The notes beneath the pieces were generated by a model. That model was not told where the DNA came from, did no database searches, and saw only the letters and a list, made by a program, of their open reading frames with translations. Positions 40,411 through 50,429 of a stretch of DNA of 64,000 nucleotides are shown here, one piece after another. Both the position numbers and the translations under genes were made by a program. The stretch comes from an uncultured Thiodictyon sp. (lineage in GTDB: Bacteria > Pseudomonadota > Gammaproteobacteria > Chromatiales > Chromatiaceae): NCBI RefSeq assembly GCF_903946935.1, contig NZ_CAJAXH010000071.1, positions 17,137-81,136 of the forward strand, given 5' to 3'. The first letter of the stretch is position 1, and each line of letters begins with the position of its first letter.

Positions 40411-40727
40411 GCGGGAAATCTCCATGGCAAGGGGCATTGGTAAACCATAACTATAACAATCTTAGATGACCGGGCGAAAGCTGTTTTTTCATTCCCAGTC
40501 ATCCCCATCGGCGGCGCCAACACGTTGACAGGCTTAGTGGTGTCTGACCAAAGGGTCGCATTGGCAGACCAGAACCGATCGCACTCGCTCCCGGCGCCAG
40601 CCGCTCCGACATTGTTTCGCAGACCGCGCACGACCGCGGCGCCTAAGTCCCCGCGGCAGGCGGCGAAACCTGCCGCGGGATGCCGGCAGCCGAGGACGGC
40701 CGCAACGCAAATCCACGAGCCAGATAA

Positions 40728-40853
40728 ATGGCGATGGTTGACAAGAAAACAATCGCGATCCTGGGTGCCACCGGCGCCCAAGGCGGCGGCTTGGTCCGGG
40801 CGATCCTGGACGATCCACACAGACCGACTGCAAGACTTCCGCAGGAGTCTGCC
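40728..40853 (+). pseudogene. Truncated NmrA-like NAD(P)-binding protein fragment
   Basis: Beginning ATG 40728 or 40734, the peptide KKTIAILGATGAQGGGLVRAILDDP is the Rossmann N-terminus of NmrA/isoflavone-reductase-like proteins. Homology breaks after about 30 residues at ~40817, where unrelated sequence leads into a TIR-like frame. The rest of an NmrA protein (~260 residues) is absent. The preceding 40411-40727 holds no gene I can support. Confidence 0.7.
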
Positions 40854-41081
40854 ATGGCCAACTGCTTCCTCTGCCACCGCAAGTCCGACGCCGCACTGGT
40901 CGAGCGCCTCGCCGTCGAGCTGCGCAACGCCGGCCATCAGGTCTGGTTCGACGAATGGGAGATCGGCATCGGCGGGTTCAAGGCTTGCTCAGGGCCATGC
41001 GATGAGTGTCAAGGTCTTGATCGCCCACGCCAAGATGCATTCCCACGCGGAGCGTGGGAACGAGTAGCAAGCAACCATTGA
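40854..41081 (+). pseudogene. Truncated TIR-domain protein fragment
   Basis: From ATG 40854 (AGGAG six bases before), the protein MANCFLCHRKSDAALVERLA then VELRNAGHQVWFDEWEIGIG matches the first ~45 residues of bacterial TIR domains (FISH-x-SKD, VWFDEWEI). It then degenerates. Its last ~15 codons (AFPRGAWERVASNH) are encoded by the GTTCCCACGC hairpin repeat at 41035-41064, which apparently replaced the rest of the gene. The TIR catalytic region downstream is missing, so it is probably inactive. Confidence 0.75.
41035..41064. repeat. GTTCCCACGCTCC hairpin repeat, inverted copy
   Basis: GCATTCCCACGCGGAGCGTG then GGAACGAG is the inverse of the unit at 13598-13628. It forms a TTCCCACGC/GCGTGGGAA stem and caps the truncated TIR frame. 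Confidence 0.75.
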
Positions 41082-41091
41082 GAGGCAAGCA

Positions 41092-41403
41092 ATGTACGTC
41101 ATCGCACAATTCACGGTCATCCCCATCGGTACCAGCACCTCACTCTCAGGCTATGTGGCCGCCTGCGAACGCGTCCTGGCAGCGACGACCGGCATCAATT
41201 ATGAGATGCACGCCAACGGGACCAACCTGGAGGGCGAATGGGAGGCAGTCATGGACGCGATCAAGCGCTGTCATGATACCCTGCACGGAATGGGTGTCCC
41301 GCGCCTCTCGACCAATGTCACCCTCGGTACGCGCACCGACCGCCCCCAGCGCATGGTTGAGAAGCTATCCAGCGTGCGGGCGAAATTGGCAGACCAGAGC
41401 TGA
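41092..41403 (+). CDS. MTH1187-family (DUF77) thiamine-binding-like protein
   Basis: This 103-residue ferredoxin-fold protein shows the family pattern: YVIAQFTVIPIGTSTSLSGYVAACERVL, then NYEMHANGTNLEGEW and a terminal helix RMVEKLSSVRAKL. Members (YqgV/MTH1187/YkoF relatives) form tetramers, and some bind thiamine or its pyrimidine. The role in this organism is not indicated by neighbours. A REP unit (41413-41435) follows the stop. Confidence 0.88.
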   Translation: MYVIAQFTVIPIGTSTSLSGYVAACERVLAATTGINYEMHANGTNLEGEWEAVMDAIKRCHDTLHGMGVPRLSTNVTLGTRTDRPQRMVEKLSSVRAKLADQS

Positions 41404-41410
41404 CGTGGCT

Positions 41411-41437
41411 TCGTCGCGGCTGAAGCCGCTCCCACAT
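41411..41437. repeat. REP unit between the DUF77 gene and the SNF2 gene
   Basis: GTCGCGGCTGAAGCCGCTCC then CAC is identical in core to the units of the pair at 32295-32360. It lies between convergent genes. Confidence 0.8.
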
Positions 41438-44400
41438 CACGCAGGGCCATCCGCCCCCCGCACCAGCGCCAGCATGTCCGCATAGCTCAACCGCCCGCCG
41501 TCGCCGGCGCCTTCAAGCAGGCCGTCGGCCAGGTCGCGCTTGGCGGCATGGAGCTTGAGGATCTGCTCCTCGATGGTGTCCTTGGCCACCAGCCGGTAGA
41601 CGGTCACCGGGCGCTCCTGACCGATACGATGCGCTCGGTCGCTGGCCTGGTCCTCGACCGCCGGGTTCCACCAGGGGTCCATGTGGATCACATAGTCGGC
41701 GGCGGTGAGGTTGAGCCCGACCCCGCCGGCGCGCAGGCTGATCAGGAACAGATCGCCCTCCCCCGCCTGGAAGGCGGCGACGGCGGCGCGGCGCTGGGCC
41801 TCGGGGGTGGAGCCGTCCAGGTATTGATAGCGGATACGGCGGGCGTCCAGGTGCGCGCGAATCAGCCGCAGGTGATCGACGAACTGGCTGAACACCAAGG
41901 CCTTGTGCCGGTTCTCCAACAGTTCCTCGACGATCTCGGCGAAGGTATCCAGCTTCGCGCTGGGCAGGTCGCTGCCGGGCAGGGCCAGTTGCGGATGGCA
42001 GCAGGCGCGGCGCAGCCGCATGATCTCCGCCAGCAGTTGCATCCGCTGCTGGCCGGGATTGGTCTCCGGGTTCTCGGCGAGCCGCGCGAGGGCCTGCCGG
42101 CGCGTGGCCTCATAGAGCGCCTGTTCGCCCTCGCTCAACTCGATCTGCAAGGTGATCTCGGTGCGCGGCGGCAGTTCGCATAAGACCTCGCTTTTCAACC
42201 GGCGCAGGATGAAGGGACGCAGCAATTGGCGCAGGCGCGCCCGGGCGCCCTGATCCTTGTTCAACTCGATCGGGTTGGCGAAACGCCGGTTGAAGGCCTC
42301 CAGTGACCCGAGTAGCCCCGGGTTGATGAACTGGAACAGGTTCCAGATCTCGCCCAGGTGGTTCTCGATCGGGGTGCCGGTGGCGATCATGCGGAAGCCG
42401 GCGGACAGGCGCATGATGGCCTGGGAGCGCTTGGTCAGGGCGTTCTTGAACGCTTGGGCCTCGTCGGCGACGATGGTCTCCCACTGCACCCCCGCCAGAC
42501 CCTCGGCCTCGGTCTGCAAGAGCCCGTAGCTGCACACAATGAGATCAAAGGGACCGGCGTCCTGCAACACCGCGGCGCGATCCCCGGGGCCGAAACGCTG
42601 GGGCCGCAGCGTCGGGGCAAAGCGCCGCGCCTCCTCGACCCAGTTGGCACAGACCGACATCGGCGCCAGCACCAGGGTCGGGCCTTGGGGCGCCCGCGAC
42701 AGGATCAGAGCGAGGGCCTGGACGGTCTTGCCCAGGCCCATGTCGTCCGCCAGACAGGCCCCGGCGCCCCAGAAGGCCAGCCGGGCGAGCCAACGGTAAC
42801 CCTCCGCCTGGTAGTCGCGCAGCTCCGCCTGGAGGGTCGAGGGCAGCACCGGCTCCAGGTCGCGCATGGCCTCCAGGCGCGCCAGCAGGGCCTTCCAGAC
42901 GGGCGCCTTCTCCACCGCCATGCCGTCGACCAGCTCGGCGATGGCCGGGGCCGCCAAGGGATGGAAACGACCGGCGTCGGTGAGTCCCCGCAGGCCGTCG
43001 AGGCGGCGGCGCAGCGCCTGACTCAGGACCAGAAAATCGTCCTCGCCCAGCCGCACGAACCGGCCGCGGGACGCCGCCGCCAACTCCAGCAGCTCGCGCA
43101 TGGCCAGCACCCGACCGTCGGACAGCGTCAGCCCGCCGCTGATGGCGAGCCAATCACCCTGTTTTTTCATGGCGACGCGCATCTGCCCCACCTGGGCCTC
43201 GGCGCTCAGCGCGATGCGTTTGCCCTGCGGCCAGTCCAGCACCACCGAATCGCCCAGCGCGTGGACCTGCTCCAGCGCGCTCAAGGCCAACTCCGGGTCG
43301 TCCAGGTGCCAGCTCCAATCCTCGCTCCCGGCCAGCTCCGGACAACGCGTCGGCACCGTCGCGGCCGCGGCCAGTTCGTCCTTCAGGTCGCGGGTGCAGC
43401 GCACGGCATGCCCGGCGCGCTCGATGAACAGGGTCGCGCCGCCCTGGCCCGGGCGCAGCTCGGGCCCGTCCTCGCCGAAGGGGTGTACATACAGATCCAG
43501 GCTCAAACCACCGTCGGCGGGGCTCAGGTGCAGGTGCGGGCGGGGATCGGCGGGGACCGTCTCGGCCGTGCCGGCAGCACCGCCGATGTCGGAGTGGACC
43601 GTCAGCATCGGCGCCACCGCGGTCAACCCCTCCAGCAGCCGCGCCTCGCCGCCCTTGGGGACCAGCAGCCCGGCGGCACCCAGGATGTGGGCAATCTGCC
43701 GATGTCGGGCGTCGAACTCGACCAAGCGGATGCGCTGCGGCGTCTCCTCCACCGGGAGGATCGTGCGGTCCTCGGGCGGAAAGGGCTCGATGCTCACCCG
43801 GATGTCCTTGCGTTGGCGCACCGCGGCCAGGGTCGGGCCGCTGTGGACCAACACCACCGGGGCCTCGCTTGCGCGGCGCAACACCACCGGGTGGCCGACG
43901 GCGGCCAGCAAGGCGCGGTCTTGGTCCATCCGATAGAGGGTCCGCTCCGTCCCGTGATACCAGCTCTGCTCGCGCTCGCGCACGATACAGGCGCAGATCG
44001 CCCGGTCCTGCGCCGTCAGATAGGGGAAGCTGTCCGTCTCATCGGCCAGCCGCGCAAGCGACACCGGACGGCCCAGCGTCCAGCCGCCGCGCTTCATGCG
44101 CTTCTGCTCCCGGGGCTCCAGGGTCGCCAGGCCCGCGTACAGGGTGAACAGCCAGGCCATGCGCTGGTCCGACCCCACCGCGGCATCGGCACCGGTCTCG
44201 CCCGCGGCCGGCTGCTCGCCGAGCCCCTTGAGGGCCTCCAGTGCAATCTCCCAGGCCGGTTTGGGTGTGAGCAGATCGGTCATCGGGACCAGACCGACCG
44301 GCGGCTCCCCGAGCGCTGGGAGCTTGCCGTTGAAACCGCCGGCCCGCAGCACCGCCGTGGCCTCGTGGGCATACCAGTCCAATCCGGCGGCGGCCGCCTT

Positions 44401-45585
44401 GCCCGCCCAAACCGCCAGGGCCTGCTGTGCGTCCGCCCCCAGGCGCTGGTCGAGCCAGCGCAGCGCCAGGGCCTGAAACAACAGCGCAAAGGCGCTGCGC
44501 GCGCCCAGTTCGCTGCGCAGCCAGACGCTCGCCTCCAGGCGCAACTGTCCGGCCAGGACCGCTGCCAGGTCGCCGAGCACCCGATAGGCATGGACGACCG
44601 GGTCGGTGACACTGGCGCGCAGGCAGAGGGCCACCTGCTTCTGGACCAGTTCAAAGTCGCCCCGCCCGCTGCGGCGCAGCAGGGCGATCAGGTACAGCAC
44701 ACCCGGAATGCCCGGGGTATAGACATTGCGCTTGCGGGTGAGCTTGCGGACGCCGAGTTCAGCGGTCTCGAAGCTCTCGATGGCCTTGGCATAGTCACCC
44801 TGCATGAACAAGCGCCAGCCATGCATAGTGAGGACCGCGGGGTCGCCGCGCCCAGCGAGCAGCGCTGGCACCTCGGCGACCCTGCCGCGCAACAGCCGCT
44901 GCTCGACCAGGGCGTCGGCGGCGTCCGGATGGGCGGCGGCCAAGGGGGACAGGAGCCGCTCGGCCAGCGCATAGGTCGCGGGGTCAGCCACCAGGTCCAT
45001 GGCCGCCTCGCGCAGGAGCGGGCACAGGCCCAGGATCAGCAGCCGGGGCGGCAGCCCCGCCAGCCAGACGGGATCGACCGAGCGGGTGCAGACGCGGGCC
45101 AGCAGGTCCACCTGGGCGTAGCGGACCTGGCTCACGGCGACCTTGGCAGCAAGGCCAAGGAATTGCAGTACCTTTTGCTCCTCCCCGGCATAGAGTGCCA
45201 CGCGCAGTATGCGCAAACGGCGCCCCTCGCTGGGCTGCTCCCAATGATGGATCGTCTTGGTGGAGATGACGGACTCGGCCGCCGTGGCGATGGCGGGAAA
45301 GGTCCCATCGGCCACGCTCTCGCGGGTCAGCGGCTCGAGCAGGTCCGGGTGACAGGTCAGGTTGTTTTGGCGCTGCTCGATGAAACCACCGGCGAGGAGT
45401 CGCTCGCGCAACGGCTTGACCATCAGTCGGGAGAGCGGGGCGCCGCCCTGGTCGCGCCAACCCAGGGCATCCAGGACCAACTGGAAGAGGGTCTGAGCGA
45501 CCGGCTCGCAGACCACCGACAGCACGCGCAGGATGCGCCGCTCGTCGGTATTCAAGGCCGCATAGCGCGTTTGCAGATCATCCAC
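41437..45585 (-). CDS. SNF2-family DEAD/DEAH-box helicase/translocase
   Basis: This 1382-residue SF2 translocase has ~900 residues of helical repeat-like N-terminal sequence without a recognised domain, then the SNF2 core. Motif I is [17 protein letters not shown] (Lys953), motif Ia [16 protein letters not shown], motif [12 protein letters not shown], motif [20 protein letters not shown] and [16 protein letters not shown]. Motif V is [21 protein letters not shown], and motif VI is [19 protein letters not shown]. The start is GTG 45585 with GGAG seven bases upstream, overlapping the partner gene stop by eight bases. The long N-terminal half may bind a partner; its role is unknown. Confidence 0.93.
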   Translation of the reverse strand: MDDLQTRYAALNTDERRILRVLSVVCEPVAQTLFQLVLDALGWRDQGGAPLSRLMVKPLRERLLAGGFIEQRQNNLTCHPDLLEPLTRESVADGTFPAIATAAESVISTKTIHHWEQPSEGRRLRILRVALYAGEEQKVLQFLGLAAKVAVSQVRYAQVDLLARVCTRSVDPVWLAGLPPRLLILGLCPLLREAAMDLVADPATYALAERLLSPLAAAHPDAADALVEQRLLRGRVAEVPALLAGRGDPAVLTMHGWRLFMQGDYAKAIESFETAELGVRKLTRKRNVYTPGIPGVLYLIALLRRSGRGDFELVQKQVALCLRASVTDPVVHAYRVLGDLAAVLAGQLRLEASVWLRSELGARSAFALLFQALALRWLDQRLGADAQQALAVWAGKAAAAGLDWYAHEATAVLRAGGFNGKLPALGEPPVGLVPMTDLLTPKPAWEIALEALKGLGEQPAAGETGADAAVGSDQRMAWLFTLYAGLATLEPREQKRMKRGGWTLGRPVSLARLADETDSFPYLTAQDRAICACIVREREQSWYHGTERTLYRMDQDRALLAAVGHPVVLRRASEAPVVLVHSGPTLAAVRQRKDIRVSIEPFPPEDRTILPVEETPQRIRLVEFDARHRQIAHILGAAGLLVPKGGEARLLEGLTAVAPMLTVHSDIGGAAGTAETVPADPRPHLHLSPADGGLSLDLYVHPFGEDGPELRPGQGGATLFIERAGHAVRCTRDLKDELAAAATVPTRCPELAGSEDWSWHLDDPELALSALEQVHALGDSVVLDWPQGKRIALSAEAQVGQMRVAMKKQGDWLAISGGLTLSDGRVLAMRELLELAAASRGRFVRLGEDDFLVLSQALRRRLDGLRGLTDAGRFHPLAAPAIAELVDGMAVEKAPVWKALLARLEAMRDLEPVLPSTLQAELRDYQAEGYRWLARLAFWGAGACLADDMGLGKTVQALALILSRAPQGPTLVLAPMSVCANWVEEARRFAPTLRPQRFGPGDRAAVLQDAGPFDLIVCSYGLLQTEAEGLAGVQWETIVADEAQAFKNALTKRSQAIMRLSAGFRMIATGTPIENHLGEIWNLFQFINPGLLGSLEAFNRRFANPIELNKDQGARARLRQLLRPFILRRLKSEVLCELPPRTEITLQIELSEGEQALYEATRRQALARLAENPETNPGQQRMQLLAEIMRLRRACCHPQLALPGSDLPSAKLDTFAEIVEELLENRHKALVFSQFVDHLRLIRAHLDARRIRYQYLDGSTPEAQRRAAVAAFQAGEGDLFLISLRAGGVGLNLTAADYVIHMDPWWNPAVEDQASDRAHRIGQERPVTVYRLVAKDTIEEQILKLHAAKRDLADGLLEGAGDGGRLSYADMLALVRGADGPA

Positions 45586-47377
45586 GGACAGTCTCCGGTA
45601 GTATTAGGCCAAGCTTGGCGAGCCCCTTGCGGAAGGCCGTCAACTTGGGCTCGGGCACACACAGCAGCCGCTCCCCGGCACGGGCACAATGGGGCGCGGT
45701 GACCGGGTCGGACGCGAGCAACGCCGCGGTGGCCGGGTCGCGGCATTGGATCAGGCGGGCGGGACCGGCATCGACCAGGGCCGTGGCGCGCTCCTCAACG
45801 GTCGCCAGCAGTTGGCTAACTGCCGGCGGCAAGGCCGCGTCCGCGGCGGACTCGATAAACGCTCCGATCCGGGCGCGCTCGTCGGCCTGCGCACTCTGGT
45901 TCAGCACGGCGTCCGGGTCCAGGCGCCACAACTCGCCCGACACCGGCTTGGCAATCCGCTCCAACAGCAGCCGTTCACCGGGCTCCGGCTCGCGCAACAG
46001 GTTGAGCCCCAGGTCCGCGCCGATCGCGAACAGGGGCCGACGCGCCTCAATCACCGCGCGGTACTCGGTGGCGAGCCCCAGACAAAAGGCGCCGAGCGGA
46101 TTGATACGCAGATACCGCAACCCGTCGTAACGGCTCAGGAACAGAAAGTCGTCGGTGCCCCAGGCGCCGCTATAGTCACCCCGCGCATGGTAAGGCAGGG
46201 TGTAGGCGACATCGATCATGCCGAGGGTGGCCAGATACTCGAACAGATAGACCAGGCAATAGCGCGCCTCCAGGACCTCGAACCCCCCGTTGCTCCCCAG
46301 GCTGCCGTATTGGGGATCGCAGAGATACAGGCCCCACGGGTTCTCGCTCACCGCGAAGACGTGGCCACGGGAGCGCATCTCGCGGAAAAACTCGTCAATG
46401 TCGATCCACCGGCCCGCCGGGCAGTCGCGCAGCGCCGCGGCGATCACCTGGCGGCGTTCGGCCACCGGGCTCAAGCGCACGCCCTTGGCGGTTTGGCCCT
46501 TGATCAGATCGATGCGGCGCAGCTCGTCCGGGGCACCCTTGCGCTGCCAACGCTCAAACAGTTGGGCGACGGTCTCCTCGATGGGGCGCGACAGGGCCTT
46601 GTTGCCCCGGGCGGTCAGGCTGAGCTTGCCGCCCTCCTGCTTCACCAGCCCCCCGGACTGGAGCAGCAGCGGCCAGGCAAAGGGGCGGATCGGGCGGATC
46701 GGCCCACCAGCCCAGCGCTCGGCACCCTGATCGTCCTGTGCCCCATACCAATCGCCGCCGAGCAGGACCGACTCGAGCCGCACCACCGCCGCACTACCCG
46801 GCAACCCGGTCTTGGCCCCGACCGTGATGCCGCCCTGCCCGATGAGGCGCAGCACCGCCGGCAGGTCGTTGCGCACCAGGGCCTCGGTGGCGATCCGCCG
46901 CAGCGGTTCGGCCGCGCCCGCGTTCTTCAGGGTGGCGGGCAACTGCGTATCGGACAGGGTGGCGATGGGCCGATCCGCGGGGGCTGGGGCGAGCGCGGCC
47001 AGCCGCGGGCGCAGGTCTTCCGGGACCTCGCCATGATAGAAGAAAAGGGGCAGGACGCTGGGCGGTACGGGATCGTGGCCATAAGCGGTCGAGGACCAGG
47101 AGCGCGACTGGAAATGGCGGGGGACCGCCCCATACTTGGCCCGAAAGCGGACCGCGTCGAAGTCCCCGTCCCAGCAATGGACCGCCTCGGCGATGGCCTG
47201 AATCTCCAGCTCAGACAACCGCTCCCAGACCACACTGAGATCGCCTGACAACAGATACCGAGCGAGCGCCGCGACCATGTCAGCCTTGCGCGTGGAGCGG
47301 TCGGCGATCGGGGTCAACTTGCGCAGTTGCTTGATGTCGTTCGCGTTCAGGATGTCGAGTGTTTGCTGCAGGTTCAT
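45578..47377 (-). CDS. Helicase-associated protein of unknown function, cotranslated with SNF2
   Basis: This 599-residue protein starts MNLQQTLDILNANDIKQLRKLT (ATG 47377). It has an N-terminal SAP-like helical segment (residues ~1-40). The middle region contains VKQEGGKLSLTARGNKALSRPIEETVAQLFERWQRKG, VRLSPVAERRQVIAAALRDC and GRWIDIDEFFREMRSRGHVFAVS. These look like winged-helix and XPB/Ssl2-type helicase-associated modules. The C-terminal region has a repeat-like LLATVEERATALVDAGPARLIQC. No catalytic motif is seen. Its stop overlaps the SNF2 start, so the two form a unit. The domain assignment is tentative. Confidence 0.8.
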   Translation of the reverse strand: MNLQQTLDILNANDIKQLRKLTPIADRSTRKADMVAALARYLLSGDLSVVWERLSELEIQAIAEAVHCWDGDFDAVRFRAKYGAVPRHFQSRSWSSTAYGHDPVPPSVLPLFFYHGEVPEDLRPRLAALAPAPADRPIATLSDTQLPATLKNAGAAEPLRRIATEALVRNDLPAVLRLIGQGGITVGAKTGLPGSAAVVRLESVLLGGDWYGAQDDQGAERWAGGPIRPIRPFAWPLLLQSGGLVKQEGGKLSLTARGNKALSRPIEETVAQLFERWQRKGAPDELRRIDLIKGQTAKGVRLSPVAERRQVIAAALRDCPAGRWIDIDEFFREMRSRGHVFAVSENPWGLYLCDPQYGSLGSNGGFEVLEARYCLVYLFEYLATLGMIDVAYTLPYHARGDYSGAWGTDDFLFLSRYDGLRYLRINPLGAFCLGLATEYRAVIEARRPLFAIGADLGLNLLREPEPGERLLLERIAKPVSGELWRLDPDAVLNQSAQADERARIGAFIESAADAALPPAVSQLLATVEERATALVDAGPARLIQCRDPATAALLASDPVTAPHCARAGERLLCVPEPKLTAFRKGLAKLGLILPETVRG

Positions 47378-47440
47378 TGGTACAAAAGCGCAACCGGATA
47401 TACAATCATGCCTCAGTATATCACCCTGGGGTTCAAGTCC

Positions 47441-47677
47441 ATGCAAGTCTCCAAATGGGGCAACAGCCTCGCCGTGCGTCTACCCGCGGCGGTGATCGAC
47501 ACCCTGGCACTCAAGGAGGGCGACGACATCGAAATCGTCGTGGCCGCCGAGCGCCGCTTCGAGGTTCAGCGCAAACCCACCCCGACTGACCTGCTGGAGC
47601 GGCTACGTGCCTATCGCGGACGGCTGCCGGCCGATTTCCGGTTCGACCGGCTGGACGCCCATGAGGGCCGCGGGTGA
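47441..47677 (+). CDS. vapB: AbrB/MazE-type antitoxin
   Basis: This 78-residue protein starts MQVSKWGNSLAVRLPAAVIDT, the swapped-hairpin AbrB/SpoVT DNA-binding fold, with LALKEGDDIEIVV. It ends in a helical toxin-binding tail (TDLLERLRAYRGRLPADFRFDR). The stop overlaps the toxin start as GTGA. It should autorepress the operon. It is divergent from the helicase-associated gene, with 63 bases between starts. Confidence 0.93.
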   Translation: MQVSKWGNSLAVRLPAAVIDTLALKEGDDIEIVVAAERRFEVQRKPTPTDLLERLRAYRGRLPADFRFDRLDAHEGRG

Positions 47678-48102
47678 GTGCCGAAACAGACTTTTTCGAC
47701 ACCAACGTCATCCTCTACCTGTTGAGCGAGGACGCGGCCAAGGCGAACCGGGCCGAGGCGCTGCTCGCGTCCGGCGGGTCGATCAGCGTGCAGGTATGCA
47801 ACGAGTTCGTCAGCGTGGCACGGCGAAAGCTGGGCTGCGATTGGGCCGAGGTCCGGGACATCCTCTCAGCCGTGCGCGCACTGTGCTCGGTGCGCCCCTT
47901 GACGGTCGAGGTCCACGATCTGGGTCTGCGGCTTGCCGAACGCCATGGACTCCCGGTCTACGACGCCACGATCGCCGCCAGCGCCCTGGATGCCGGCTGC
48001 AGCACCCTGTGGTCGGAGGACTTTCAGGACGGCCAAATCATCGATGGGCGACTGCTGATCCGCACCCCCTTCGCCGCCGACTCCGGTCCGCCACGACCCT
48101 AA
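47674..48102 (+). CDS. vapC: PIN-domain ribonuclease toxin (VapC-like)
   Basis: This 142-residue PIN protein (GTG start 47674) has acidic active-site residues: Asp in FFDTNVILYLL, Glu in VCNEFVSVA, Asp in LPVYDATIAASAL and Asp in LWSEDFQDG. The length and the AbrB-type partner fit a type II toxin-antitoxin pair. All catalytic acids are present, so it is probably active. Confidence 0.93.
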   Translation: MSAETDFFDTNVILYLLSEDAAKANRAEALLASGGSISVQVCNEFVSVARRKLGCDWAEVRDILSAVRALCSVRPLTVEVHDLGLRLAERHGLPVYDATIAASALDAGCSTLWSEDFQDGQIIDGRLLIRTPFAADSGPPRP

Positions 48103-48191
48103 ATTCGGCAGCTTTCTAGCTCAACCCTCCCTACCCCGAAAAACGCGCGGCGAAGTCGATTGTTCTTACTAATATTGAGCGGTTTTCCGCC

Positions 48192-49169
48192 TCAAGCGGA
48201 AAACCGGTCAATGAGCACCCCATGCCGCAACCCTCGGTCGCTGACCGTCAGGCGCTCCTGTCCGAGTTTGTCGAGCAGGGTCGACACGATCAAGGCGCCG
48301 GCCAGGATGATATCCGCGCGCCCCGGTTGCATGCCCGGGATGGCGGCCCGGCCGGCCCCATCGAGCCCGGCATAGAGCGCGATCTGGCGCCCGAGCTCGG
48401 CGCGGGTGAGGATGGCCCCCTGGATGCGGTTGGGATCATACTGGGTCATGCCGAGACTCACCGACGCCAGGTTGGTGACCGCCCCGCCCAGACCCACCAA
48501 GGCGTCCGGCGGTGCCACCGAGTCGAGCCGGGCCAGTTCGCGGGCGATGGCGGCCAGGGCCTTATCCAGTTCCTCGCGCCCCACCGGCACGCCCAACCCG
48601 AACTGCTCGGTCACGCGCACCGCCCCCAGGTCCAGGCTGAAACGCTCAAGCACCTGCCCCGCCCGCCCGACGGTGACCTGGGTACTGCCGCCGCCGGTGT
48701 CGAAGACCGTCACCGCGCCATCCGGCAGGCCGACCCCGGTCTGGACCGCCAGATAGGCCAGCCGCGCCTCCTCCGCCCCCTCGATCACCTCGATCGACAC
48801 CCCGCACTGTGCCTGCACGGCGGCAATGAAGGCCGCGCTGTTCTTGGCCGTGCGCAGGCCCATGGTCCCCACTGCGACGATCTGCGCCGCCCCGGCCGCG
48901 CGCGCATCCGCCGCCATGGCGCACACGACGGCAATGGTGCGCTCCCAGGCGGCGGGGGCGATCATGCCGGTCTCGCGCAGGCCATCGCCCAGGCGGGTGG
49001 CCTGCGCGCGATCCTGCACGCACTGCCAGCGGCCGTCCGCGTCGCGCTCGCCGAGGTGGAACTTTACCGAGTTGGTGCCGAGGTCGATGACTGCGACCCG
49101 CAATGCCCCCAATGCCTTGGGGTCCTCGCCGCAGGTCTGCGACGCTCGACGGGGGGTGAGGGTGCTCAT
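48192..49169 (-). CDS. Ppx/GppA-family phosphatase
   Basis: This 325-residue ASKHA-fold enzyme starts at 49169 (MSTLTPRRASQ). It shows phosphate-1 AVIDLGTNSVKFHLGE, AVGTMGLRTAKNSAAF, VIEGAEEARLAYLAV, phosphate-2 TVFDTGGGSTQVTVG and ALVGLGGAVTNLASV. It is shorter than E. coli Ppx (no C-terminal HD-like domain), like single-domain exopolyphosphatases. It may hydrolyse polyphosphate or pppGpp. No ppk neighbour is seen. Confidence 0.92.
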   Translation of the reverse strand: MSTLTPRRASQTCGEDPKALGALRVAVIDLGTNSVKFHLGERDADGRWQCVQDRAQATRLGDGLRETGMIAPAAWERTIAVVCAMAADARAAGAAQIVAVGTMGLRTAKNSAAFIAAVQAQCGVSIEVIEGAEEARLAYLAVQTGVGLPDGAVTVFDTGGGSTQVTVGRAGQVLERFSLDLGAVRVTEQFGLGVPVGREELDKALAAIARELARLDSVAPPDALVGLGGAVTNLASVSLGMTQYDPNRIQGAILTRAELGRQIALYAGLDGAGRAAIPGMQPGRADIILAGALIVSTLLDKLGQERLTVSDRGLRHGVLIDRFSA

Positions 49170-49661
49170 GGTTGACTGGCAGTTCTTGTGTTGTGTCGGG
49201 CGGCGGCGTGTATTGCCGCGCCGCAACCGGCACGCGCGGGCTGCGGATCGCATTGCGCGGCGAGTCAGGCCACCAAGGCAGCCGGTGGCTGCCAGCGAAT
49301 AGATCGCAACGATGATCCCCCGCCGCGACTTCGCGGTCAACCTGGTCGCGGCCTGGGGGCCGCTCCTACCCGGCGTAGGAGCGGCCCCCAGGCCGCGACG
49401 GGTGGCCGACAGTCGCGGTGCCCGAAGAATCGCAATCACGACCCAGGCGCGAGCCCCATCGTCCACCTCATTAGGATGCCCGGCCAGTTCCCGAGCGCCG
49501 ATTTGCCCGTCGGCAGAGACCGGGAGTCGCTCGCGAGGGGCGTGCCGGCCATGCACTGAGAATCCGGCGTGCAGTGCCGATCCACCAGCCAGAACAGGCG
49601 GCGCTCACCGTCGTCGTCGGAGGGTTGGTTCGCTCAAACGCGTCGCGGCCCGGGGGCGCTC
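49170..49661. repeat. Gene-free spacer with a perfect 26-bp inverted repeat
   Basis: No gene is evident in these ~490 bases. At 49344-49400, GTCGCGGCCTGGGGGCCGCT then CCTAC is mirrored after five bases by GTAGGAGCGGCCCCCAGGCC then GCGAC, a near-perfect long stem. A degenerate unit sits at ~49645-49672 and another at 60450-60474. It is a second palindrome family, distinct from the GTGGGAGCGGCTTCAGCCGC units. Confidence 0.85.
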
Positions 49662-50429
49662 CTACGCGACGGTGCGCTCCCGGAAGGCCATGGACCCGCG
49701 GGTGAGCCCGGCGCGTAGTGCCTCCATGAACGGACCCAGGTCGCAACGCCCGCGCGCACCGAGCAGGATGTGGGCAGCGGGGCCGAGATGCGGCAGGCTG
49801 AACAGCTTGAGGTCGGGGAAACGCTCACCGAGCTCATCCATCAAGGGGATCAACTCGCTCTCCGCCAGGCTCAGGACCTCCAGCGCGGCCTCGCGCAGGG
49901 GCTCGGCGGTACCGAAGCGCTGCTCCAGCACCCATTCGGCCATGGGCCAGGCCATTTCCGGGAAGCCGGGCAGGAACCAGTGTGTGCCCAGGCAGAAGCC
50001 AGGAATCTGGTTGTATGGATTGAAGACCAGGTCGGCGCCCGCGGGCAGGTCGGCCATCAGGATCCGATGCGGATAGGCGGACTCGCCGAACCGCTCCTCG
50101 ATCAGCGCCCGCCCCTGCGGGTGACGCACCAGCGCCACGCCGGCCGCCGCCGCAGCGCAAGCGCGGGTATAGTCGTCCGGGGTAGCGCCGATCCCGCCGC
50201 AGACGAACACCGGCTCCACCCGGCTGAACGAATAGCGCAGATGCTCGGTCAAGACCGCGGGGTCGTCCGGCAAGACCCAGTGCCAGGCGAGCGTGTGACC
50301 CCGCGCCAGCAGCAGCGTCTTGAAGAACGGCAGGTGGGCGTCGGTGCGGGGACCGTTCAACACCTCGTCGCCGATGACGATGAGGCCGAAGCCGCAGGGT
50401 CCGGCGGTGCTGCCTGATTGCTGTGCCAT
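49662..50429 (-). CDS. Molybdopterin-binding-domain protein (CinA/MoaB-like)
   Basis: This 255-residue protein starts at 50429 (MAQQSGSTAGPCGF). The N-terminal ~150 residues match the MoCF_biosynth fold: GLIVIGDEVLNGPRTDAH, HTLAWHWVLPDD, PVFVCGGIGATPDDYTRACAAAAAGVAL. Residues ~160-255 are a less conserved extension (EVLSLAESELIPLMDELGERFPDLKLFSLPHLG). CinA-like proteins of this length lack the deamidase domain. Its precise substrate is not evident. Confidence 0.88.
   Translation of the reverse strand: MAQQSGSTAGPCGFGLIVIGDEVLNGPRTDAHLPFFKTLLLARGHTLAWHWVLPDDPAVLTEHLRYSFSRVEPVFVCGGIGATPDDYTRACAAAAAGVALVRHPQGRALIEERFGESAYPHRILMADLPAGADLVFNPYNQIPGFCLGTHWFLPGFPEMAWPMAEWVLEQRFGTAEPLREAALEVLSLAESELIPLMDELGERFPDLKLFSLPHLGPAAHILLGARGRCDLGPFMEALRAGLTRGSMAFRERTVA

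Noticed and set aside
42358..45702. Plus-strand frame of 1114 residues
   Set aside because: It is antisense to the SNF2 gene with all helicase motifs; its composition (Gln/Arg/His/Gly-rich) is that of reverse-strand GC-rich coding sequence.
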